This document shows positions 1 to 10,289 of a stretch of DNA of 31,273 bases, piece by piece. Position 1 is the stretch's first letter. Each line of letters begins with the position of its first letter. Below the pieces are notes generated by a model, which ran no database searches, was not told where the DNA came from, and was given only the letters and a program-made list of their open reading frames with translations. The position numbers were made by a program, and so were the translations under genes. The stretch covers positions 12,130,902-12,162,174 of the forward strand of contig NC_087076.1 in the NCBI RefSeq assembly GCF_026151205.1, given 5' to 3'. The stretch is from Bolinopsis microptera. Taxonomy: Eukaryota > Ctenophora > Tentaculata > Lobata > Bolinopsidae.

Positions 1-10
1 CGAACAAGCG

Positions 11-44
11 CCGTGTAGCATTTTTAGCGACAATTGCTACACGG
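11..44. repeat. Perfect 10-bp stem hairpin at left edge
   Basis: CCGTGTAGCA and its exact complement TGCTACACGG are separated by 14 bases. It lies beside the other hairpin-rich repeats of this region and is probably part of the same repetitive tract. No function can be assigned. Confidence 0.5.
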
Positions 45-162
45 TGGATTTATTTTATTCACATTTTTAGACAACTTTTGGTACCAAATTTATCGAAATC
101 GGGAAAAAAAAGTTCTGTGCTCGCGCTTGGCGCTTATTACACTGACTAGTTAGAGTTGGGTG

Positions 163-262
163 TTGGGGTTAGGGTTTATGTAAAACCGTTTTGTACGGCT
201 GCAAAACCATAGAAACCAAAGTCACGTGAAATTTTTGGGCGAGCGAATTAGTAAGAGCCAAA
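163..262 (-). repeat. Telomere-like/TIR repeat copy (partial)
   Basis: Read on the minus strand this is GGCTCTTACTAATTCGCTCGCC, broken here only by description, followed by CACGTGACTTTGG, the segment TACAAAACGGTTTTACATAAA and CCCTAA-type repeats. The same order occurs on the plus strand at 9480-9590 and 9847-9960. It is therefore a third copy of that repeat in opposite orientation; homology stops near 163. Confidence 0.7.
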
Positions 263-284
263 TATAATAGCCTGAGGTCCGGTT

Positions 285-375
285 GTCATACGTTGTATGA
301 CCCGCCGCGCACGAGTGCGCGGCTCCCCTGTATCGTAGAAACTCTACAGGGGTAGAGTTTCACTATTATAGTGAA
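285..375. repeat. Cluster of four short hairpins (repeat block A, copy 1)
   Basis: Four stems follow each other: GTCATAC/GTATGAC (285-301), GCCGCGCAC/GTGCGCGGC (304-323), GAAACTCTA/TAGAGTTTC (338-361) and CACTAT/ATAGTG (361-373). The first two recur at 692-740. The first three recur, degenerate and inverted, at about 10765-10850. The dense stems suggest a small foldback-type repeat family; no coding potential is seen. Confidence 0.7.
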
Positions 376-548
376 TGGTGAAGCAACAGTGGGAGTCACC
401 ACGTAATACAAAGGTCCGGTCCCCAGGTAAATACGATACGTATGAAATATGTTAATAGGTTTCCAGCGCGATGCGTTACTGTGCCACGCTGCGCACTCAA
501 TGACTATGAGGCTTCTCACAGCTAGATCGGTTGCTCTAATTGACGGGT

Positions 549-665
549 GTTACTCGTCTAAATTTCTTCGAAGTAGCGCGCGCCGCTTTCTTCTCGACGG
601 CAAGTGCTACGAAGTAGCGCGAGCCGGGCCAGACCATTAACAATGGTCAAGGTTGCTCTAACCAG
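549..665 (+). repeat. GC-rich dispersed repeat block B (copy 1)
   Basis: The block contains TACTCGTCTAAATTTCTTCG, GTAGCGCGCGCCGC, GACGGCAAGTGCTACGAAG and the stem GACCATT-AAC-AATGGTC (630-646). A close inverted copy lies at 10385-10502. No gene is seen in it. Confidence 0.7.
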
Positions 666-689
666 AGCCCTCTCTCTTGCAGTACACAG

Positions 690-815
690 TAGCGTTGTCA
701 TACGTTGTATGACCCGCCGCGCACGAAGTGCGCGGCTCCCGCCATAGTGAAACGACCCCGCCATAGTTAAACGACCGTGGGGGGTGAAACGACCGTGGGG
801 GTCGCAACGTGATAC
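690..815 (+). repeat. Hairpin repeat block A (copy 2) with GGTCGTTTCAC-type tandem
   Basis: The GTCATAC/GTATGAC and GCGCAC/GTGCGC stems of block A are repeated. They are followed by three or four variants of a CGCCATAGTGAAACGACC-like unit of about 18 bp. The matching inverted segment is at about 10725-10855, where CCCCCACGGTCGTTTCACTA is recognisable. Confidence 0.65.
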
Positions 816-932
816 AACGAAAGCCTTGGCGCCTTGCCACTGGTCTTGCCACTGGTCCATCACGGTATGAACTAGGTATGAAGGGTAAGTGTCAAATCTC
901 GGTGCTCATTTATTAACTGAGCGGTAAAAACA

Positions 933-1113
933 GGGGGGGGGGGGCAGAGGTTCTCCACCGCCTCCTCCACCACCACCACTACCTCCCCCACCACCTCCTC
1001 CTCCACTGCCTCCTCCTCCACCGCCTCCTCCACCACCTCCCCCACCACTACCTCCCCCACTACCTCCTCCACTGCCTCCTCCTCCACCACCTCCTCCACC
1101 ACCACCTCCTCCA
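933..1113. repeat. Poly-G run plus CCTCCACC low-complexity tract
   Basis: A run of 12 G (933-944) is followed by about 160 bases of CCTCCACC/ACCTCC-type triplet repeat. The open frames across it code only glycine, valine and glutamate strings and are not genes. Confidence 0.85.
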
Positions 1114-1141
1114 GCCCGGTACCTCCCTGAGAATACAATTT

Positions 1142-1222
1142 GTAAAAACAGTTCATGGTAGGAAAGTGAAGTGTGACCTAAAGAATTGTTAATAAAATGG
1201 TGGTTCAAGACCAAGGCCATCT
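1142..1222 (+). repeat. Dispersed repeat, copy 1 (ends at a poly-G run)
   Basis: About 80 bases, including AAAACAGTTCATGGTA, AAGTGTGACCTAAAGAATT and GGTTCAAGACCAAGG, are shared in the same orientation with 3502-3575. The two copies lie on either side of the decayed minus-strand LINE. Confidence 0.7.
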
Positions 1223-1225
1223 TAG

Positions 1226-1226
<1 letters not shown>

Positions 1227-1253
<27 letters not shown>
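1227..1253 (+). repeat. Poly-G homopolymer (27 G)
   Basis: An uninterrupted G run ending in GCG, one of several long G runs in this window. It could form a G-quadruplex, and its length is unlikely to be exact in the assembly. Confidence 0.9.
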
Positions 1254-1257
<4 letters not shown>

Positions 1258-1789
1258 TAATTGTTGTTTGAATGTGGGACTACAATCTATTCAAGGTTGG
1301 TCAGCTGCCAAAAAAGTTGGCTAAGTTTCCGGTACTCACGATGCTATCATCACTTTAGCAGACCAGTGAACAATGGCTGGTTCCACATCAAATCAATATA
1401 GCTTATTTTCTATGGGGTTAATCGAGCTAGAGAACATTACATTAGCTAACTGTAATGTAACTGGAATGTAAACAAACGGATCTTTGTTTATTCAGTCTGT
1501 TCAGTCTTGTTACCGAATTTAATGAGGTCAGATCGTCATCTTCTAATACAGCGTTCGATGTCTGTGTGAAGGTGAAATGGTGACATCCTCTGGATCAGTC
1601 AGAGGTCGAGTGTTATCGGGTATACTTCTGTAGTGGTTGTACAGCAATACTAAGGCAATGGGACTACTGCGGACTCTCCACCGAATTAACGGGAATCCAT
1701 TTAGCCAAGGATTATACAAATTTGAATCGTCCTTTCAAGTCGCCATTTTTTTGTCTTCGTGTGTTTTATTCTTTTTCGATTGTAATTGT
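1254..1789. other. Intergenic, nothing recognised
   Basis: About 530 bases with no credible coding exon, RNA gene or repeat structure, moderately AT-rich. Confidence 0.4.
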
Positions 1790-3350
1790 GTAATGATTAT
1801 TGTGTAATGATTCTTATCACATTTATAAATTCAATAAGTGATTTTATAAATCTTTTTCCTTACAGCACATCTTATAGAACCAGTTTACTTCTAGTTATCC
1901 TAGTTTCATCCCAAGTTCAAACTTACTTTGAGTACTTTGAGTAGGTTTGGCTGGGATCGCTTCAGGACAACAGTATCAAGTACGTCCTCCTATCACTCCA
2001 CTGGGATCTTTTTGTAAGTACCATTCCAAGGGTAAGTTGTTGTTAGTAGCGGTGTATCCTTTAGTCGGAGGCCTGTCGGGGAATTCTTTAAGGAATTTAG
2101 CCAGTGACGATTTAAACGGGTCCAAAGTAGAGATGGAATTTATTTCTTTGGGAAGAAGATTCCACAGCTGTGCCGCTTTCACTCCGAATGAGTTTTTATA
2201 CTGAGTTGCCACAGAGTGAGTTGCCACAGAGCGCTGTGATGTGTTGTTCAGTGCCGGTACAGTGGCTTTTATTCCATGTCGGGGGTTGTTTTTGAACAGC
2301 ATGCCAATATCATTTCGGGCCAGGCCATTGAGAATTTTCCATGTGTGGATAAAGATGTACCTTTCTCGACGTCTCTGCAATGATATGATATTTATATTGA
2401 GTTTCGTGAGACGTTCCCAGTAGTCTAAACCACTACATCCGTTAATGCGTCGGATATATTGTCGTTGAACGTTTTCTATAGCCTCTATGTCCTTGTATTG
2501 GTCTTGGCTGGATTCCAGACAGGGCAGCAATATTCTAGCTTACTCCGCACCATAGTTTTGAAGTTTTGAAGAGTGTAAGCATTAGAAATTGTTATCTGTC
2601 CTTAAAGACACTTAGAACCCAGGATGACATAGTGCTTGCTGATTGGATCATTTTCTGGATGTTGGGAGTCCAAGAGCAGTTGTTTGATAAAATCACCCCA
2701 AGTCCCTGACAGTTTCTGCTGGCTCAATTATTTGACCTGTTGTAAGACTGTAACTGAGCAGATCATTTGTAAATGGCAGATTTCGTAGCAGAAGCGAATT
2801 ATTGAGCGTAAAGTCGAGGATCTCAAATTTGGCTTCATTGAGCTGCATATTGTTTCTTCGAGCCCAGGCAATGACATTGAAGAGGTCTTCTTGTAGCGAT
2901 GCTTTGGTGGCCAGGTCCAATATTTTACCGATGAGTTTGGTGTCATCAGCAAATATCTTTCCAAGAGAGGTAAGCAGTGCGTCCAATTGGTCATCGAAGT
3001 AGAGAATGAACAGAATCGGTCCCAACACTGTACCTTGTGGTACTCCACTTATCACCAGCTGGAAGGATGACTTAGTTCCTTCAACGACCACTGTCTGGAG
3101 ACGGTTTGTTAGGAATTCACTTAAACACTGGAGTATGTTTCCATGAATTCCGTAACGTTTTGCTTTTGCAAGTAGTATGTTGTGGTCTACCTTATCAAAC
3201 GCTTTGGCGTAACTTGACATCTACTTCTTCGCCACTGTTCAAGCTTTTCAATATGGTATCTACATAGTCTAAGAGTTGAGTTAGGCAGCTTCTCTTTTTG
3301 CGAAATCCATGTTGATGCGATACCATATCAGTACTATAATCGTGTCTACT
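1790..3350 (-). pseudogene. Decayed CR1/Jockey-type LINE ORF2 (reverse transcriptase)
   Basis: Read on the minus strand, this is the C-terminal half of a non-LTR retrotransposon ORF2. From its 5' side it shows a QHGFRKKRSCLTQLL block (about 3310-3270), then KAFDKVDH, SGVPQGTVLGPILF and the catalytic FADDTK (about 2965). Next come VRDLG, a SKLEYCCPVWNP segment, and the usual distal YWERLTKLNI / RRRERYIF / LWNLLPKEI region, with a stop at 1976-1978. The frame breaks at about 3222, 2696, 2580 and 2500, so it cannot code for an active enzyme. The 5' end, including the endonuclease, is missing, as expected for incomplete target-primed reverse transcription. The bases down to about 1790 are probably its 3' untranslated tail. 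Family placement is by motif only. Confidence 0.9.
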
Positions 3351-4134
3351 GTCTAGATTATAAGTTTGTAGAATTTATTCGTATCTAATATACAGTTGGC
3401 AGTAATATTTTGTATTTCTAAGGGTTGTAATGCCCGTTTAATCTACGATTTTAGGATTCGATTTATGGCATTTATTAATTCCAAGCTGAATTTGTCGCAA
3501 TTTATGAAAACAGTACATGGTAAGAAATTCCAAGTGTGACCTCAAGAATTAAATGGTCGTTCAAGACCAAGGTACTCTACATGATATACCTGCAGCAGGC
3601 ACCTGATCCTACCCTATATCTGCTGGCTACCATATATTATATTATGCTAACTGCCAAAGTTTTTTAGTTCCCGCGACATTTCTAGTGTTAATTGTGCTGA
3701 TTTCAGTTCCGGTAATGGTTGGATATGGTTGATATAAACGTTTAGTTTAGATTCTTCTCGCTACTATACTACTCCACAGACATTATACACAACCTTACAA
3801 CAATAACCATAGCAACCATCACTAATCTCTGTGCTGGAATTGAGGCAATGCCTGCAGACAGTAACACTTATAATATTTGCAATTTAGAAATAGAATGAAA
3901 ATAAACAATGCGTACAAATTTATTCCTTTTAGTTTGCTGACGTTATCTACTTCTCTGCACTTTGAATTTTCTGCTTAACTTTCTGGCGCACTGTTCATTT
4001 GATTTGTTTCGAAATGTTCCTTCGTTTGATAAGAATCGTTTTTGGACCCATTCATTTATGATGTTTTTGTCGATTGCAACAATTGTTCAAACATTTCGCA
4101 CTCATACATATTTTATCCTTTTTGTACATTTCAG
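3351..4134. other. Upstream region of the TRPA-like gene; dispersed repeat and probable 5' UTR intron
   Basis: No coding exon is seen. Bases 3502-3575 are the second copy of the repeat at 1142-1222. A strong acceptor (TTTGTACATTTCAG, ending at 4134) lies 17 bases before the channel start codon, so an untranslated first exon and the promoter should lie in this stretch, perhaps before 3950. I could not fix either. Confidence 0.45.
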
Positions 4135-4151
4135 GTTTGAGCTTGCTCAAG

Positions 4152-7100
4152 ATGGCAGAAGATCCGGAACAGGGAATAGAAATAACAATTCTTCCCCACC
4201 AAGATAACAGCCATGTAAACAGAGAAGCTTCCTGTCTCCTCCCACCACGAAGCAGCAAGATAGACTTTGGTAATGGAACCTGTCCACTGGACGAAGTAGC
4301 TAACCCACTGGACGAGGTAGCTAGCTCCGAGAACGAAGAGCAGGAGTTCATACCGGAACTTCTCAGGTATGGGAACCTTTCCCGCCAGGTATGGGAACCT
4401 TTCCCGTCATTTGAACGCTCCAATAATCAGAGTAATGGAAAAGATAACCGGTACTGGAGTCCTCTCCATGAGGCTATTGATCAGCCGGATTTGAAAAGGA
4501 TACAGGGGATGGGTCCTAAAAGGAAATTTTTGAAGGATTATATTATGATCGAGGATCCTGAAAAAGGCATGACCCCGGCACACGTAGCAGTTTCTAAAGG
4601 TAAACTTTACCTTGTTAAAATCTTACTCGAACAAGACCTTGATTTTACGGAGAAGCAAAAAAACAGGCTAAAAAAAAAGAATTTTTACGGTAGGACAGTC
4701 CTACATGAAGCTTGTATGTTAGGACATTTAGATATAGTAACCTGGTTATGTGATGAGAATGGTTGGGTTGGCTGGGATCCAGCAGATAAAAACAGTTTGA
4801 ACTGCAATGCAGCTTTCTTCGCAGCATCTTATGGTCATTTGGATGTCTTGAAGTATTTGCTATCACGCTGTAGCGAAGAAGAAAAGATTAAACTGATTGG
4901 TCAGCGACACAAACAGAAATACACGATACTGCACGGGGCTGTTTACTACAAGAAGCTAGATGATTTAGATCTGGAGACGGAGGAAAAAGAAGCGGAGGAG
5001 ACGGAAAAGCGGAAGCTTCTTCAAAAAAGAAATGAGGATTTGGAATTAAAGAAGCAAAAGCCTAAGAAAATGACCATGTTTATGTTAACAAAAGCTGTGC
5101 AGCTGCATGCATCAATGAAAGCGGAGGAGCGTACAAATGCCGAAGAAGAGGAAGAAAGAAAACGAGAAAAAGAAAAACAACGGATTGAAAATGCTCAAAA
5201 ACAGGAGGTAATCGACGAAGAGAGGCTTGAGCTTGTTCAATACTTGGTTGATGAGATTGTGAGACTGCAGATATTTAAAATAATGGATAAAAAGTCAAAC
5301 ACAGAAAAGATAACTGCATTGTATCTTGCCGCAAAGCTGGGTCACGTGAAGCTTGTCGCGTTTCTGTTAAAGTACGTGACAAACATTGAGGTGGACTGCC
5401 GGAACGTTAACAATGCAATAATGCTGCACGATGCTGCAGGGCACAACCGAGTAGACGTTGTAAAGTATCTTTGTGAGGAGTCTGTTTTCAAGGACTATAT
5501 AATGGATAAAGAGAATATTTGGGCCGCTATCCCTTTCAGCGGGGCAGCTTCGGGCAACAACCCCAAGATAATGAAAATGATCCTCGACTACGGTAAAGAA
5601 GTAGGAATAGCTGAACAAGATATGATCCTCGACCAGAACCGTTTTTATTGGTCATCTCTACACGAAACCGCAGTGAGAGGACACATTGAGGCCACCAAAT
5701 TCTTATGTAATCTGCACAAGGACGGAATCAACATTGTTCATCTGAGGGATAGTTTCGGCAGTTTAGCTTTGCACCTGGCTGCAATGGGGGGACATAACGA
5801 TATCTTAAAGATCTTGTTTCCACTGACCGAAGCAATCAACGAGAAGAACAACAAGAGGAACACATCGCTGCACGAGGCAGCCTCTAGATAGTAGAGGCTC
5901 TTACGGGCAAAAAGACGTGTTTTCTGCTACGAGTTTAGAGACCTAACCGCTAATTGGACACAATAGTATGATGTCTAAGGATCGATAATATGTTAAGAAG
6001 TATAAATTTGGCCTTATTAGTCACGTGCTATACCAATGCGCGTTATTAACTTTGACAGTCTATTACTCTAAGGCAACTAGAGTAATTATATTCATATTTT
6101 GTCAGCAATAAGATCACATTATTTTCTATTTGGTGTGAAAATATGAGCTAGAACGGACATAATCTCGCTGAGTTATAGCTGTTTGAAATTTATGATGAAC
6201 GCGCGGGTGCCAATTGATAACAACTAAATGCTTTTGCGCGTAGTGCGCGTCGAAAATTTGTTAAAAACGCTTGCGGAGTGACAATATTTAAACTTCGATA
6301 AAGTATATGAAGTGGGTACTTCTCGGAAAGGAAAAATTTAGGCAAACACGATGTGACTATTTTTGGGTTGATTTAATACAACTGCAAAAAATTATTCAAA
6401 CTTAAAGCAAAAAAGTCAACATTTTTACCACTTTTTTGGATTTTTACCTCAGAACAAATAGAGGGATTTGTTTTATTTTTATACAATCTTGTGCGGCTGT
6501 CTTTTAACTATCTTCATGCAAGTTTTGCCGACATGCCAACAAAATTAACTTGCTCAAAATATCAAAAAACATGGTTTTTTGGCCTATTTTTGGCCCAAAA
6601 ATCGGTTTTTTGCAATTTTACCCCAGAACAATCAGTCCAATCATCTTGAAACCACTTTTAATCGATTCTACGGTCAAAAATACGTCTAGGAAGGTGTATC
6701 TGGGGTCCCTAACGTTTCAACCAGACAATGCCCGTAAGAGCCTCTACTAAGAGGAAGATCTGAAACTGTCCAACTCTTTCTTGAAACCCCTCACGTGTTC
6801 CTGTTTAGAAGAGGACAAGATGGCTCCTCTGTGCTCCACGAGGCAGTCCGATCAGGCTCCACGGATTGTGTGCGGAGGTTTCTGGATTTCAAAGACAAGA
6901 TGCGTTTACCTTTAACCATTGTGACTAAAATAGACGGCAATACTCCACTGCATCTTGCTATATCCTTGCAGTACACGGAGATTGCTCTAATGTGCCTGGA
7001 AATGGAGACAGGTGGGGAGCAGTTATTCCGTGCTGTCGATAAAGTAAATAAGAAGGGACTGACCCCTTTAGCTCAAGCTGCTATGGCTGGTAACTTCACT

Positions 7101-8726
7101 ATAGTCGATGCTATCATGGCAAGGATTGAAAAAATTGAGTTGACGCCGTACAGAACACAAAGATCAGATTTTAACTACGGAGATTACAATCCTTTTGGTA
7201 CATTTCCTTGGATATGTGAGGAGGGAAGATCCGAATTTATCGAGAAAAATCGAACACCCATCAAGTTTCACGGGAATGACATTATTAATGAGACCTCTCC
7301 GATTAATTGTCTGATTCGAAAGTACCCAGATGTAGTTGTGGTAGCTTTGGATAAATGCTGGTGTCACCACCTGACTAATGACGAGGAAAACAAGAAGCCA
7401 GGGCAAATCGGGTCAATAAAAGGAGAAAGAGTGGATCCGGAAGGCGCTGGAAAAAGTGATGATGAATTAAAGAGTATCGCTGACTACTTTCGAGTAATCA
7501 TTGACTTCAACATGATTGAAAAATATGAAATGAAGACTAAAACAGTCAACGGCAAACAAATTGTCGATAAAGGAAACTCCTTCAAAACAATGGGAAACCC
7601 CTACAAACCTGGTGCTTACATAGAAGATGAAGCACCACTTCAAGTAATGTCCCGTGAAAAGAACGTCGCGCTGTTGACTCACCCTGTAGTACAAGCTCTA
7701 GTCGACATCAAATGGCGGAATTATGGGTTCCACTACTATGCTAGCTCAGCATTAGTCAAGCTCATTTTTGTAGCTCTTCTTCTCAGCTACACTCTCATAG
7801 TTCACAACGACGTGTTCAAAGATTCAACCTGGAATTGTACAAAGCCTAGTAATGAAACCTCGCAAACAGTGAAATGCACGATGCTGTTATCCAAGAAGTC
7901 AGATACCGCTTCAGATCTGGGTATTGCCCTACTGGTTTTAGTGGTGGTGCTACTACTAGCAGAGCTTGTAGACTTTATAGACGACATTTTTGATAAGAAA
8001 CGAGGATTACAAAAATACTTCCAATACAATCTGAATATCGTAGAAAGCGTTTCCTACATTGTAGCGCTGGTATCTGTCTCTATGACAGTTTTCTCCGACG
8101 AAATCTCGTCTGGAATGTGGCAAGTGAGCGCCGCAGCGGTCGTGTGCTCCTTCGTAAATGTTCTCTTTACTCTCCGGGCGATCAGCTTCCTCAACATAGG
8201 TCTACACATCATCATGTTCTTCAAGATAGTGATAACATTTATCCGGAGCATTGGACCCCTGTTGGTGGTGTTCGTGTTAGGGTTCGTCTGTGTGTTCCAT
8301 ATCCTATCTGCGGGAGGTATAAACTCTCAGTACTCCTCGTTTACCACCTGGTCCGCGTACTATAAGACCTTGTCTATGGGTGTGAGTGGAGTTGCGTACG
8401 AGGATTATGATTCCGGTGAGGAGGACATTGCCATGCAGCTCATAAACGGACATGTGGTGGCTTTGATATTTTTTGCGATTGTGATTCAGATTCTCTTCAT
8501 GAATCTTGCTACTGGTTTGGCTATAGAGGATGTGAAGGAGATAAGGGATAACTCTAAAGTGGAGGTTAACATTGTAAAGATTCGGAATATCTACAAAACT
8601 GAACAGCTTCTTCTGAAACTTGGAAGGTTCCTGAAGACAGATTTCTTCCAGCCAAAGCTTGTGGGTGAACTAAGAAAGTATGTGAATATTCCTCTCTCAG
8701 ATTTCAAAATCAAACACGATACCTGA
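4152..8726 (+). pseudogene. TRPA1: TRPA1-like ankyrin-repeat cation channel, coding exon split by an 861-bp element
   Basis: TRPA channels are tetrameric plasma-membrane cation channels that sense irritants or temperature. Coding starts at the ATG at 4152 (MAEDPEQGIE), just after a splice acceptor. It runs to 5888, is interrupted at 5889-6749, and resumes in phase at 6750-8726, about 1237 residues in all (human TRPA1 is about 1120). About 14 ankyrin repeats are visible, with cores such as TVLHEACMLGHLDIV (~180), SLALHLAAMGGHNDIL (~536), NTSLHEAASR (~570-579), SVLHEAVRSGSTDCV (~606) and NTPLHLAI (~644). A charged insertion occupies residues 271-355. Six transmembrane segments follow from about residue 905 to 1175. 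A pore helix (WSAYYKTLSMGVSGVAYEDY) lies between S5 and S6, and S6 contains FMNLATGLAIEDV. Apart from the insertion there is no frameshift or stop. As it stands translation ends at the TAG at 5889, inside the ankyrin domain. TRPA membership is firm; orthology to TRPA1 itself is inferred. Confidence 0.88.
5889..6749. mobile_element. 861-bp non-autonomous DNA element with 21-bp perfect TIRs inside the channel exon
   Basis: The element begins TAGTAGAGGCTCTTACGG and ends with the exact reverse complement, a 21-bp perfect match (5889-5909 and 6729-6749). AGA flanks it on both sides (5886-5888 and 6750-6752), consistent with a 3-bp target duplication. Deleting the element plus one AGA joins HEAASR to GRSETVQLFL and gives a normal ankyrin repeat, which supports these boundaries. 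A TA duplication with 19-bp TIRs is an alternative reading, but restoring that site would leave an immediate TAA stop. No transposase or long open frame is present, so it is non-autonomous (MITE-like). The superfamily cannot be named. Confidence 0.85.
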
Positions 8727-9479
8727 TAGCTGAGAAAAACTTTTATTCATCCGATGCAATTTCTAGGCTTGATGTACTAAAATATAATGTATGTTGTGAC
8801 GAGATGTGTTTCCATGGCGACGTTTATATTGATAATTAGCTGTGTTTTGTTAACAAAGAGGCATTGTGACATTCACAAAATACACATTGTACCATTGTCC
8901 GATACAGACGTGCATTTTGTAGGGCTCACTTTTTAATTTTATGAGTTTTATCTTTCATTATATCAGCATGCAGAATTATGCTTAGACATAAAACAAAAAT
9001 CCTTTATAGTGGTATCCATTAGAATTTAGTTAAATTTTTAGAAAAACCAAAAAAGTTAGCTTTTTTTTCATTCATTAGGTATTTTCTTATTTGGGTTTCA
9101 GACAGATACAGTTGTTTTATTGTGCTATTATTCATACTGATACATTGTATTGAACAATTTATACATGCTAACGTTTTATTTTGTCTCTAAAATATGATAT
9201 TGAAATGGTCAACCTGTCTCATTAAAGCATTAACTACAGTCTGATAAACAAGTTGTACCACGTCGTACTGGTCACCATGACAACTGCCTTCACCTATCAG
9301 TCACGGTCTAATAAATGATAGGATCAGTCGATCGAGCATTTCATTATTATATGGTTTGACGGTATATTGTACGTGGTTGTGAGACAATACTATTGTCAAT
9401 AGCATCGTTTTTTTAACAGCTTTTAAAATGAGGTTTCTGCGAAAACGGAAAAAGGCACATGTCCAAATCTGCTTGTTCT
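8727..9479. other. 3' flank of the channel gene
   Basis: AT-rich with no coding exon. ATTAAA at about 9221 and AATAAA at about 9311 are candidate poly(A) signals, so much of this stretch may be 3' UTR. Nothing else is recognised. Confidence 0.4.
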
Positions 9480-9486
9480 GGCTCTT

Positions 9487-9846
9487 ACTAAATCGCTCGC
9501 CCAAAAATTTCACGTGACTTTGGTTTTTCGGTTTTGCAGCCGTACAAAACGGTTTTACATAAACCCTAATCCCAACCCTAACCCTAACCATAACCCCGAA
9601 GCTATCCATAATTTTAACCACAACCCTAACCCTGACCCGAGCCCTAAATAATCGAATTCACGTTTTACTAGCCTGTCACGTGACCAAAACGGTTTTTTGC
9701 CCATAAATCTCCAGGGAAGCATTTTAACCCTACGTCATGGGGGGTGATTCGAAATCAGCGTCCAAAAATACACCGATCTAGATCACATTCATGCCTAAAG
9801 GGCCTTTTTACAAGAATTTTCTTAAAATTTGGGCGAGCGATTTAGT
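9487..9846 (+). mobile_element. 360-bp TIR element with internal CCCTAA-like repeats (unit 1)
   Basis: The ends are ACTAAATCGCTCGCCCAAA and its exact complement TTTGGGCGAGCGATTTAGT, a 19-bp TIR. Inside are a CACGTGAC site, TACAAAACGGTTTTACATAA, imperfect CCCTAA/CCATAA telomere-like repeats (about 9561-9650), a second GTCACGTGACC site (about 9675) and CAGCGTCCAAAAATACACCG. A diverged sister copy follows after 7 bases. No transposase is encoded, so it looks like a MITE. Confidence 0.75.
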
Positions 9847-9853
9847 GGCTTTT

Positions 9854-10202
9854 ACTAATTCGCTCGCCCAAAAATTTCACGTGACTTTGGTTTTTCGGTT
9901 TTGCAGCCGTACAAAACGGTTTTACATAAACCCTAATCCCAACCCTAACCCTAACCATAACCCCGAAGCTAACCATAACACATAACCCTTACCACAACCC
10001 TAACCCTAACCCGAGCCCTAAACAATCGAATTCGTATTTTACTAGCCTGTCACGTGACCAAATCGGTTTTTTGCCCATAACTCTCCAGGGAAGCATTTTA
10101 ACCCTACGTCATGGGGAGTGATTCGGAATCAGCGTCCAAAAATACACCGATTGCCATCACTTTCATGGGCCATTTTCTTGAAATTTGGGCGAGCGATTTA
10201 GT
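9854..10202 (+). mobile_element. 349-bp TIR element with internal CCCTAA-like repeats (unit 2)
   Basis: This is a sister of unit 1 with the same inner order and the same type of ends (ACTAATTCGCTCGCCC... and ...GGGCGAGCGATTTAGT). The two copies are in direct orientation, offset by 367 bp and separated by GGCTTTT. The facing ends form a hairpin at about 9831-9868. A third, partial and inverted copy is at 163-262. Confidence 0.75.
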
Positions 10203-10289
10203 AGGAGCGCGATTTAGTAGGGGCGGCTTGTTCTACGAGCGTGCTAAATCAATATACACTCGAACTTCGAGATTTTTTGACCATATAAG

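Noticed and set aside
872-1220. Minus-strand open frames of nearly pure glycine or Val/Glu
   Set aside because: They are readings of the CCTCCACC low-complexity tract and have no normal protein composition.
5889-6794. Ordinary intron between two TRPA exons
   Set aside because: The only nearby GT donor (5891) joined to AG at 6751, 6753 or 6789 leaves TAA or TAG at the junction, while the perfect inverted repeats and AGA flanks fit an inserted element better.
6795-8726. Second half of the channel as a separate gene starting at 6795
   Set aside because: The frame runs continuously back to 6750, begins in the middle of an ankyrin repeat, and has no ATG at 6795 (GTG).
9540-10020. True telomere or chromosome end
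   Set aside because: The CCCTAA repeats are short, imperfect and inside inverted-repeat units with ordinary sequence on both sides.
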